The position numbers and the translations under genes were made by a program. Shown here in pieces: positions 16,297-23,524 of a DNA stretch of 29,350 nt. Below the pieces are notes generated by a model. It saw nothing but the letters and a program-made list of their open reading frames with translations, did not search any database and was not told where the DNA came from. Position 1 is the first letter of the stretch, and each line of letters starts with the position of its first letter. Source of the DNA: RI-92 sp037384645. Its GTDB lineage: Bacteria; Pseudomonadota; Gammaproteobacteria; UBA6429; Thiohalophilaceae. Location of the stretch: contig JARRNT010000026.1 in assembly GCA_037384645.1 (NCBI GenBank), forward strand, positions 1-29,350. Direction: 5' to 3'.

Positions 16297-18435
16297 ATGA
16301 TATTGCTGGCCAGACACCGTATGTTCACTTTCCATCACGAAAACACAAAGATCGCGTTCGAGCAACTGCGCCTGCTTTTTACCCAGGCCATTAACGTTGT
16401 GTATGGAACGGTTGCCGTAGTGGGGGTGGTAACACTGGTACTCTGGCCTGCTGTCGATCACTTCTGGTTGCTGCTCTGGGCCATCTCCTCCGTCTTTGTC
16501 AATGTTGTGCGCATGGTGTTTTACAGGTTTTATCAGCGCAAACAACCGGGCGACCTGGAATTACGCAAGTGGTTGCGCGTGTACCTGGTTATCACATTCT
16601 TCGTCGGTTTAATTTGGGGCAGTAGCGGCCTGTTAACCCTGGCAATTTCATCACCGCTGTATCAGTCGGTTATTATTATTATGCTGGGCGGTGTGGCGCT
16701 GATCGGGATATCAGTGCATGGATCATCGCTTACGGCATATACTGTCTTTGCCATTCCCCTGATGTTACCGATCATCGTGTGTGAATTTGCCTATGAGGAT
16801 ACGGTACACATCGGGCTCGGTGCGAATATTCTGATTTTCCTGCTGATTCTGTTTGCTGCTGCACGTAACTATAACAGGGCTATATTAGCCTCGTTGAGAT
16901 TGCGTGAAGAAAACCTGGAGCTGGTCAAAAAGGCGGAAGTTGCCAGCAAGGCGAAAAGCGAGTTTCTTGCCAATATGAGTCACGAGATTCGTACACCATT
17001 GACGGCAATCCTGGGCTATTCCGAATCGGCCCTGGACAACGACCAGACGCCGCTGGAGCGGGTTGTTGCCTTGCGGGCAATCCAGCGCAATAGCGATCAC
17101 CTGTTGCATATAGTTAACGACATCCTGGATTTTTCCAAGATTGAAGCCAACCGGATCGAGACAGAGCATGTTGAAGCGGATTACATCACCATCATCTCTG
17201 AAATCGAAGACCTGGTAAGCCATCTGGTGCGAAACAAGGGGCTGGAATACAGCGTCAATTATCACTTTCCCTTACCCGCCTATATTATTGGTGACCCGGT
17301 ACGAATAAAGCAGGTCTTGTTGAATCTGGCGAGTAATGCAATCAAATTTACCGAAACCGGTTCAGTCGAGATTTCTGTCGCCTTTCTCCCGGAACAACGG
17401 GTCTTGGAGTTTTGCGTAGTAGATACGGGTATCGGGATGAGTCGCGAACAGCTGGAGAAAATTTTCACTCCTTTTGAGCAGGCGGATGCCAGTATTAGCC
17501 GTCGCTTTGGCGGCACCGGCCTGGGTCTGGCATTAAGCAGACGTCTGGTAAAAATCATGGGTGGTACGCTTGAAGTCAGGAGTAACTCCGGTTCTGGCAC
17601 GACATTTGAGTTACGACTGCCTTGCCCGGATGTGGAGCACATACCGTTAATCCAGTCACTGCAGAATATACCTGACAAGACAACAAGCGCAGAACCCTTG
17701 CAAAGACGACAATTGAAAGGCACGGTGCTGCTGGCTGATGATAATCCTGAGAATCTGCAACTGTTGAGTATGCTGCTCGGTAAAATGGGCGTTGAGGTTA
17801 TACCCGCAGTCAATGGGCAGGAGGCTATTAGCAAGGCTGCTACGCACCAGGTTGACATGATTTATATGGACATGCAGATGCCTGTCGTATCAGGCATTGA
17901 GGCCACGCGTATACTGCGTGCGCAGGGATTTGCTTTACCGATTGTTGCACTGACAGCCAATGCTACCAGCGAAGATCGAGAGCACTGTCTGGAGGCGGGA
18001 TGTAACGATTTTGTGACCAAACCGATTAATCGGGAGCGGCTTTATCAGGTTACGGCACGCTTCCTGGCTAGCGGTGCATCTGAATCCAGTGTGCCACCTA
18101 TTGTGTCGCAACTGGAATTCGATGACCCGGCAATACAGAGTATCCTGTTACAGTATGTGCAGAGTTTGCCCAAAACCATCGAACAGCTGCAAACTCTGCA
18201 GGCCCGGCAGGAATGGGAAGTATTCAAACAGCTTATTCATAACCTCAAGGGCAGTGGCGGTAACTTTGGTTATCCGACTCTCAGTGCCCTGGCTGAACGT
18301 ATCGAACTGGAGCTGAAGCAGGGTAAATTGCATACTGTCACCGATCTGCTGGCAGAACTTGCCCGCCAGGCAGAACGGATCTATCTCGGTGTCTTCCCCC
18401 AGTCATCAGACCAGAACCTGCGTATCGTTAAGTGA
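16297..18435 (+). CDS. Hybrid sensor histidine kinase with REC and HPt domains
   Basis: This 712-residue membrane kinase carries a full phosphorelay in one chain. Residues 20-200 hold about six membrane helices with little periplasmic sequence. A HisKA domain follows (FLANMSHEIRTPLTAILGY, phospho-His229), then a HATPase domain with NLASNAIKFT (N box), DTGIGM (G1) and GGTGLGLALSRRLV (G2). A receiver domain has acidic ADDN, phospho-Asp525 in YMDMQMP and a TKP lysine. The C-terminal HPt domain has phospho-His648 in HNLKGSGGNFG. All phosphorylation sites are intact. The signal and final response regulator are unknown, and no regulator gene is adjacent. The start is uncertain: an ATG at 16321 would remove eight residues, and neither has a clear ribosome-binding site. 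Confidence 0.93.
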   Translation: MILLARHRMFTFHHENTKIAFEQLRLLFTQAINVVYGTVAVVGVVTLVLWPAVDHFWLLLWAISSVFVNVVRMVFYRFYQRKQPGDLELRKWLRVYLVITFFVGLIWGSSGLLTLAISSPLYQSVIIIMLGGVALIGISVHGSSLTAYTVFAIPLMLPIIVCEFAYEDTVHIGLGANILIFLLILFAAARNYNRAILASLRLREENLELVKKAEVASKAKSEFLANMSHEIRTPLTAILGYSESALDNDQTPLERVVALRAIQRNSDHLLHIVNDILDFSKIEANRIETEHVEADYITIISEIEDLVSHLVRNKGLEYSVNYHFPLPAYIIGDPVRIKQVLLNLASNAIKFTETGSVEISVAFLPEQRVLEFCVVDTGIGMSREQLEKIFTPFEQADASISRRFGGTGLGLALSRRLVKIMGGTLEVRSNSGSGTTFELRLPCPDVEHIPLIQSLQNIPDKTTSAEPLQRRQLKGTVLLADDNPENLQLLSMLLGKMGVEVIPAVNGQEAISKAATHQVDMIYMDMQMPVVSGIEATRILRAQGFALPIVALTANATSEDREHCLEAGCNDFVTKPINRERLYQVTARFLASGASESSVPPIVSQLEFDDPAIQSILLQYVQSLPKTIEQLQTLQARQEWEVFKQLIHNLKGSGGNFGYPTLSALAERIELELKQGKLHTVTDLLAELARQAERIYLGVFPQSSDQNLRIVK

Positions 18436-18466
18436 CCTGCATTGCATGCCGGTATGCACGGCAAAC

Positions 18467-19282
18467 TCAATGCTGACAATGGGTACAGTAGTAACTGGCG
18501 CGTTGGGCAATAACCGCATGGGTGATGGGCTTGCCACAATGCGGGCATGGCAGGCCGGCACGATCGTAAATCAGCAGTGACTGACGAAAATAACCCGGTT
18601 TGCCGTCACTGCGGCTGAAGTCGCGCAGGGTGGTACCACCGGCCTTGATGGCCGCCTGCAATACGGATTTGATGGCCATGGCAAGCTGCTGGTACTGGGC
18701 GCGTGTCACCTTGCCGGCCTGGCGGCGGGGATGGATACCGGCTGCAAACAGCGCCTCATTCGCATAGATATTACCGACCCCGACCACGACATGGCTATCC
18801 ATGATGAATGCCTTGATGCTCGTGGTTCGTTTGCGGGAATGCCTGAACAGGTATTCACCCGTAAATTCACCACTTAATGGTTCAGGTCCGAGCTTGCGCA
18901 ACAGCTCGTGTTGCAGCGGGTCCGTTTCCGTAAACAGGACTGCACCAAAACGACGTGGATCGCGCAGGCGCAGACACTGCCCATCGTCAAGTACGATATC
19001 GAGATGGTCGTGTTTCTGGGGAGGCGTGTTGCCCGGGACGACCCGGAGACTGCCGGACATACCGAGATGGATAATCAGGGTGCCGTTGGGTAAAAATAAT
19101 AACAGGTATTTGCCGCGGCGGCTGACGCCGCGGATAACCTGATTCGCCAGTACCGATTCGAGTTGGCGGGGTACCGGCCAGCGCAGGCGACGGTCGCGTA
19201 CGATCACCTGTTTGATGCGGTGTCCTTCTATATGCGGACGTATCCCACGACGGGTGGTTTCGACTTCAGGTAATTCAGGCAT
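18467..19282 (-). CDS. mutM: Formamidopyrimidine-DNA glycosylase MutM (Fpg)
   Basis: This 271-residue base-excision repair enzyme removes 8-oxoguanine and formamidopyrimidines and nicks the strand. The catalytic N-terminus is MPELPEVETTRRG, with Pro2 as nucleophile and Glu3. The conserved lysine is in RRGKYLLLF. The helix-two-turn-helix region includes VGVGNIYANEALF. The C-terminal zinc finger has the correct C-x2-C-x16-C-x2-C spacing (CPHC to CTHC). It lies 87 bp downstream of the DUF4340 gene on the same strand, with its own possible promoter in the gap. Confidence 0.97.
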   Translation of the reverse strand: MPELPEVETTRRGIRPHIEGHRIKQVIVRDRRLRWPVPRQLESVLANQVIRGVSRRGKYLLLFLPNGTLIIHLGMSGSLRVVPGNTPPQKHDHLDIVLDDGQCLRLRDPRRFGAVLFTETDPLQHELLRKLGPEPLSGEFTGEYLFRHSRKRTTSIKAFIMDSHVVVGVGNIYANEALFAAGIHPRRQAGKVTRAQYQQLAMAIKSVLQAAIKAGGTTLRDFSRSDGKPGYFRQSLLIYDRAGLPCPHCGKPITHAVIAQRASYYCTHCQH

Positions 19283-19309
19283 GCCGTTGACAACTTCTGG
19301 GTTGTCGCG

Positions 19310-19339
19310 ACTATAGGATGATTGCTGCTATCAGGTAAA
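19310..19339 (-). promoter_or_regulatory. Candidate sigma70 promoter of mutM
   Basis: The minus strand has TTTACC (19334-19339) and TATAGT (19310-19315) separated by 18 bp, matching consensus at four and five of six positions. A short inverted repeat, GACAAC-N6-GTTGTC (19289-19306), lies near the predicted transcript start, 6 bp before the start codon. Confidence 0.42.
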
Positions 19340-19369
19340 GAGCTAAAAGGCTTCCGGCCTGTTTGTTGC

Positions 19370-20275
19370 CTACTTTTTACCGGGTTCGGGCTTTGACGAT
19401 ATGCGCTTGGCTTTGTCCTTGCCGATTTTGCTGGGCAGCTTCAGCATGTCTTCGGCAACGTCACTGCTGAATTCGTATTGCAAACCGATATCCGCGCGAG
19501 CAAAGCTAACCATGTGTTTATTGTGAATAATATCAAATACCAGTGGTTTGCTCTGGCCCTTGATGTAAAGCCTGGCCTGTGCATCGACCCTGGCTTTGCC
19601 GGGGGTATAGGCAAGGATGTCAGTGGCATGGGCGCCGTGCCAGTTATCCAGCAGCTCGTTGACCTGATCATTGGAAAGCTGTTTGACCGGCGGTTGAGCC
19701 TGCCATTTATCGCCATCGGCGGTTAGCGTCAGTTTGGGTAGTTGCAGTTTGGTAATCACAGGCTTGCCAGCCAGAAGTTTGTGGTCCACGAACTCGGCGG
19801 GTGGATTACTGATATTCGAGAAGAAATGATCAAAAATCAGATACAGGGTATTGTTCTCACGGATGTAGCGCAGGTATTTGAGACTTTCGATGTTGCCGAA
19901 TTCCAGCTTGACCTTGTTATTAAGGGTCACGCTCAGTCGCGCAGGTGCCAGGCCATAAGGTTTGAGATTCTCACCCTTTTTGATTGGATAGTGAGCCTTG
20001 GCTTTTGTCTCCGCCAGTTCGCTAATGGCATTGGCCTTGAAATTATCTGCAGGCATGGCGTAAGGCTTGAGCATATGCCATTTGTCATTCTTTTTTTCCA
20101 GGACCACGGTTTTAGCCCCTGGACGTTCAATTTTGATTTTATTGATATCTGACTTGGACAGGTTGGTCAGTTTGATTACCGGGGTCTCTTTTTTGCCGGG
20201 ATCGATAATGAGTACCGTTACCAGTACGGCGACGACCACAAGCAGGACCAGATTAAGCAGGTTTCTTGATGACAT
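19370..20275 (-). CDS. DUF4340 domain-containing membrane-anchored protein
   Basis: This 301-residue protein has one N-terminal membrane helix (LLNLVLLVVVAVLVTVLII) and a large periplasmic part made of DUF4340-type repeats. The first contains VVLEKKNDKWHMLKPY and the second TLTADGDKWQAQPP; the tail is lysine-rich. DUF4340 genes are regularly found behind GldG-type transporter genes, but no biochemical function is established. It starts 9 bp after the GldG-like gene and is the last member of the four-gene operon. Confidence 0.85.
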   Translation of the reverse strand: MSSRNLLNLVLLVVVAVLVTVLIIDPGKKETPVIKLTNLSKSDINKIKIERPGAKTVVLEKKNDKWHMLKPYAMPADNFKANAISELAETKAKAHYPIKKGENLKPYGLAPARLSVTLNNKVKLEFGNIESLKYLRYIRENNTLYLIFDHFFSNISNPPAEFVDHKLLAGKPVITKLQLPKLTLTADGDKWQAQPPVKQLSNDQVNELLDNWHGAHATDILAYTPGKARVDAQARLYIKGQSKPLVFDIIHNKHMVSFARADIGLQYEFSSDVAEDMLKLPSKIGKDKAKRISSKPEPGKK

Positions 20276-20284
20276 GATACCAGG

Positions 20285-21682
20285 TTAACGTTTGCGCCGG
20301 CGCAGCCAGATAAGGACACCGGCACCGACCAGCAACAGGGGAATCACGACCAGGTACAGGGTACCCAGGGAGATCATGGCGTTCTTACTGACAACGAGGT
20401 GTGAACCCGGTGCGGTACGTTCCGGGATGTTGATAAAGTTGTCGTCATGGGTCAGCCAGTTAAGGATGTTATCGGCCATTTGCTGGTTGCCCTGGTTGCC
20501 CAGATAGGTGTTTGACATGAAGTCGCCATCACCCATGACTACAACCCGCTGGTGAATGGGCTTGGCCGTGGCCTTACTCTTGGCTTTTTTGTCCTTGGAC
20601 TTGTTGTCGGGATAGATCGTGCGGGTCAGGGCGACACCGAATTTGACCGGACCTTTTACGTCCTTACCAGGGTTATACTTGATTGTACCCTGCAGGGGGC
20701 CAGTTTCCAGCCAGCTACGCTTAACACTTTCGAGGAACGGAGTGTCGGTCCAGCCACCCTTGGCCTGGTAGTCGATGCCGGTAACACGCGGAAACAGCGT
20801 CAGTACCTTGAAATTATTAGTGATGGCGTGGGGCAGGTACTGGCCCATGACAATGGTGGGGTCATTCACGCCGAGCATGCGGATTTCAAGATCGACGATT
20901 ACGCCGTCCATGAACTTGATATGCAGGTAATCGGCGAGCCCCTTGAGCGTGGCCTTGCTCCTGGGTTCCTGCATCCACCACAGATTGCCACCCTTCTCGA
21001 GGTATTTTTTGATAATGCTCACTTCGCCCGGCAGATAGTTCATTTGCGGGCTGGCAATGACCAGGACCGATGTGTTGCTCGGAATAGCCAGCGACTGGGT
21101 CAGGTTGATCGTGCTGACCTTGAAACCCTTGTTTTCCTCTTCCTTGAAGAAATCGCCCAGGTCGAAATTGGCCCGGCCTAGCGGGCTGCGCTCACCGTGG
21201 CCGGTGACGAAGACAATTTTGCGCTCGGCATTACGCAATAGTCGTTGCATTGCGTTTGTTAGGCTTTGCTCGTTGAAAACCTTGACGCTCTGGCTACGGC
21301 CCTGATAGTGCACGATCATCTCACCGTCGGTCCGAATACCGAGCTTGCGAGTCTGCTCCGGGTTTTTCATCGGATCGATGAAATCCAGGTGTATCTTCTT
21401 GGAATATTTCTGATAACGCTTGACCAGGCCACGGATCTGGCTGCGGATCGGGCCGAGGTCACCACCACTGGCAAACGAAGTGATCTTGACCGGAGCTTTA
21501 AGCTTGCTAAGTACCGCGATGCTGGCCTTGGACAGGCTGTTGCGTCCGGTGGCTGTCCAGTCAAACTCGCTGTTATATCGGGTTGATATCCAGCCGACCA
21601 GGCCGATGATAGTCAGGAACAGGACGATAAAAGTCCAGGCCTGAAACCGCAGTTGGCGACGTGTCTTGTTGTTTATTTCCAT
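20285..21682 (-). CDS. GldG-type ABC transporter auxiliary protein
   Basis: This 465-residue protein has one membrane helix at each end (FIVLFLTIIGLVGWIS near residues 18-33; LYLVVIPLLLVGAGVLIWL near 442-460), with the long middle part in the periplasm. Middle-domain motifs include IVFVTGHGERSPLG and the lid-like GGNLWWMQEPRSK, as in the ABC_transp_aux/GldG family. In Bacteroidetes, GldG works with GldA and GldF in gliding; in proteobacteria the role of such clusters is unknown. It starts 6 bp after the permease gene stop. Confidence 0.88.
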   Translation of the reverse strand: MEINNKTRRQLRFQAWTFIVLFLTIIGLVGWISTRYNSEFDWTATGRNSLSKASIAVLSKLKAPVKITSFASGGDLGPIRSQIRGLVKRYQKYSKKIHLDFIDPMKNPEQTRKLGIRTDGEMIVHYQGRSQSVKVFNEQSLTNAMQRLLRNAERKIVFVTGHGERSPLGRANFDLGDFFKEEENKGFKVSTINLTQSLAIPSNTSVLVIASPQMNYLPGEVSIIKKYLEKGGNLWWMQEPRSKATLKGLADYLHIKFMDGVIVDLEIRMLGVNDPTIVMGQYLPHAITNNFKVLTLFPRVTGIDYQAKGGWTDTPFLESVKRSWLETGPLQGTIKYNPGKDVKGPVKFGVALTRTIYPDNKSKDKKAKSKATAKPIHQRVVVMGDGDFMSNTYLGNQGNQQMADNILNWLTHDDNFINIPERTAPGSHLVVSKNAMISLGTLYLVVIPLLLVGAGVLIWLRRRKR

Positions 21683-21688
21683 GATTTT

Positions 21689-22444
21689 TTAACGTTGCAG
21701 ACGGTCGCCATCGAGACGACGAATACTCAGGACAATAAAGGTGATGATGACCAGGAGGTAATAAATAAAGTCACTGGTACTGAAGACGCCGCGCTCGAAT
21801 GCCTGCAGGTGATGCAGCATCGAGAGATAGGACAACACGCTGATGGAATGCGTGGCATTGCCTGTGGCAAGGTAGAGGATCCACAGTAACAGAATGGCGC
21901 CAAAGGTACTGATCGCAGCAATCGTGGGTTGTGCCGTCAGGCTCGACATGAAGACACCAATGGCGGCACAGGCCGAAATCATCATGAAAGTGCCGATAAA
22001 GGCACTAGCAAACAGGCCCCAGTCGATGCTGCCGGCAAACAGTATGGACAAGGGCATCAGCGTGTAGATCAGGGTCATGATGCCGAGGAAGGCGATTACC
22101 CCGAGGTATTTACCCAGCACGATCTCGGTCATGGAGAGCGGCGCTGAAAACAGCAGGGACAGGGATTTGCTGCGTTTTTCCTCGCTGATAATCCGCATGG
22201 TGATCAGCGGAATGGTGAACATCATGATAAAGGCCGCGGCATGGTAGATGGGGACGACCACGAAATCGGTTACCCCAACGGGGATTGAATACAGGTGCAG
22301 GCGTGGCTGCTGATAAAGCAGGAAATCCTGAAAACTGGTGGCGAACAGCCAGGCCAGGATGAATTGCACGACACCGATGATGGCCCAGGCCAGGGGTGAT
22401 AAAAACATGCTGCGAATTTCACGTCCTGCGATGGTGAAAATCAT
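21689..22444 (-). CDS. GldF-like ABC transporter permease
   Basis: This 251-residue ABC-2-type permease has six predicted membrane helices. It begins MIFTIAGREIRSMFLSPLAW, the N-terminal amphipathic pattern of the ABC-2/GldF family. A helix pair before EEKRSKSLSLLFSAPLSMTE (coupling region) is typical too. Its start overlaps the ATPase stop as ATGA, so the two should be made in fixed ratio. The substrate is unknown. Confidence 0.9.
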   Translation of the reverse strand: MIFTIAGREIRSMFLSPLAWAIIGVVQFILAWLFATSFQDFLLYQQPRLHLYSIPVGVTDFVVVPIYHAAAFIMMFTIPLITMRIISEEKRSKSLSLLFSAPLSMTEIVLGKYLGVIAFLGIMTLIYTLMPLSILFAGSIDWGLFASAFIGTFMMISACAAIGVFMSSLTAQPTIAAISTFGAILLLWILYLATGNATHSISVLSYLSMLHHLQAFERGVFSTSDFIYYLLVIITFIVLSIRRLDGDRLQR

Positions 22445-23403
22445 GCCGCTTCCTCCGTACTACCGGCGGGCTTGTGGTTGGCGGTCGATTCCTCGGCAGT
22501 TGTGATTTCGACAAACACCTGTTCCAGGGTTTTGTGTTCAGGGGTCAGTTCCAGAAGCTGCCAGCCCTGTTCGACCGCGGCCCTGGCGATCTGGGAAGTC
22601 GGTGTGGTGTCTGGCTTAAACTGCAGTCGCCAGCGTTGCGGCGCCAGTTGCTCTACGCGCGCGACGTCAGGCAGTTGCCCGAGTGTTTTTTCACTGACCG
22701 TTTCGGCCAGGCTGAGGATGACACTGCTGGCGCTGGTTTGCTGGTTGAGATTATCAATAGTGTCGCTGTAAACCAGGTGGCCGCGACTGATAATCTGTAC
22801 CCGATCACAGGTCATTTGCACTTCCGGCAGAATATGCGTCGACAGGATGACGCCATGCTCTTCACTGAGTTCACGGATCAGACTGCGGATTTCGCGAATC
22901 TGGATGGGATCGAGTCCAACTGTCGGTTCGTCGAGCACGACAATTGCCGGTGAATGAATGATTGCCTGGGCAATACCGACACGTTGTTGAAAGCCTTTGG
23001 ACAGGTTGCCAATCAGGCGACCACTGACCTCGTTCAGGCCACAGCGGGCCTTGGCACGTGCCAGCGCAGTTTTGATCTCGGTGCCCGGGATTCGATTGAT
23101 ACGGGCGCAAAAGGTGAGATATTCATCCACCGTCAGTTCACGATAGATAGGCGGTTGCTCGGGCAGGTAGCCTATCTGGGCCTTGGCCTCTTTGGGATTA
23201 TCCAATAAGTCAATGTCGCAGATTTGTACCGAGCCGCGACTTGGTGCCAGATTGCCGGTCAGCATTTGCATCGTCGTGGATTTGCCTGCGCCATTAGGCC
23301 CGAGGAATCCAAGGACTTCTCCGCGCCTGACATTAAACGTGATATCGCTTACGGCCTGGATGGGACCATAGTGCCGGCTGAGATGTGTGACTTCGATAAG
23401 AAT
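22441..23403 (-). CDS. GldA-like ABC transporter ATPase, with non-standard or disrupted start
   Basis: This is the ATPase of the GldG-type operon. The complete domain reads from ILIEVTHLSRHYGPIQAV through Walker A GPNGAGKST (23275-23301), the Q-loop region GYLPEQPPIYREL, signature LSKGFQQRVGIAQA, Walker B IVVLDEPTVGLDP and an H-loop STHI. It has a C-terminal extension of about 80 residues, common in this class. The 5' end is odd. No ATG, GTG or TTG precedes Walker A in frame except an ATG at 23413-23415, and that is followed after two codons by TAA (23404-23406). Coordinates here use the first sense codon after that stop, ATT, as a possible rare start. The first downstream ATG (23269-23271) would lose Walker A. 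Read-through, an ATT start, a nonsense mutation or a base-call error are all possible. Confidence 0.85.
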   Translation of the reverse strand: MLIEVTHLSRHYGPIQAVSDITFNVRRGEVLGFLGPNGAGKSTTMQMLTGNLAPSRGSVQICDIDLLDNPKEAKAQIGYLPEQPPIYRELTVDEYLTFCARINRIPGTEIKTALARAKARCGLNEVSGRLIGNLSKGFQQRVGIAQAIIHSPAIVVLDEPTVGLDPIQIREIRSLIRELSEEHGVILSTHILPEVQMTCDRVQIISRGHLVYSDTIDNLNQQTSASSVILSLAETVSEKTLGQLPDVARVEQLAPQRWRLQFKPDTTPTSQIARAAVEQGWQLLELTPEHKTLEQVFVEITTAEESTANHKPAGSTEEAA

Positions 23404-23473
23404 TTAGTTGCTCATCCCTAGCTTTTTCTACCGTTATTATTGATTGGCTTATGTTAGGATTATCAGACGCAAA

Positions 23474-23501
23474 ATTATAAGCATCCAAATTTTACAAACA
23501 A
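23474..23501 (-). promoter_or_regulatory. Candidate sigma70 promoter of the ABC transporter operon
   Basis: The minus strand has TTGTTT (23496-23501) and a perfect TATAAT (23474-23479) with a 16-bp spacer. It lies 59 bp upstream of the ATG at 23415, in the divergent intergenic region shared with the hydantoinase A gene. For the plus-strand gene I see only a weak extended -10, TGTTAGGAT, near 23454-23462. Confidence 0.55.
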
Positions 23502-23524
23502 GTGTTTGAGTCAACTTAACTTGA

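Noticed and set aside
19340..19365. Short GC stem followed by TTTT after the DUF4340 gene, considered as a terminator
   Set aside because: The stem is only four base pairs, too weak to call.
22441..23271. ABC ATPase starting at the internal ATG 23271
   Set aside because: This start would delete Walker A (23275-23301) and give an inactive ATPase, although the upstream frame encodes the complete domain.
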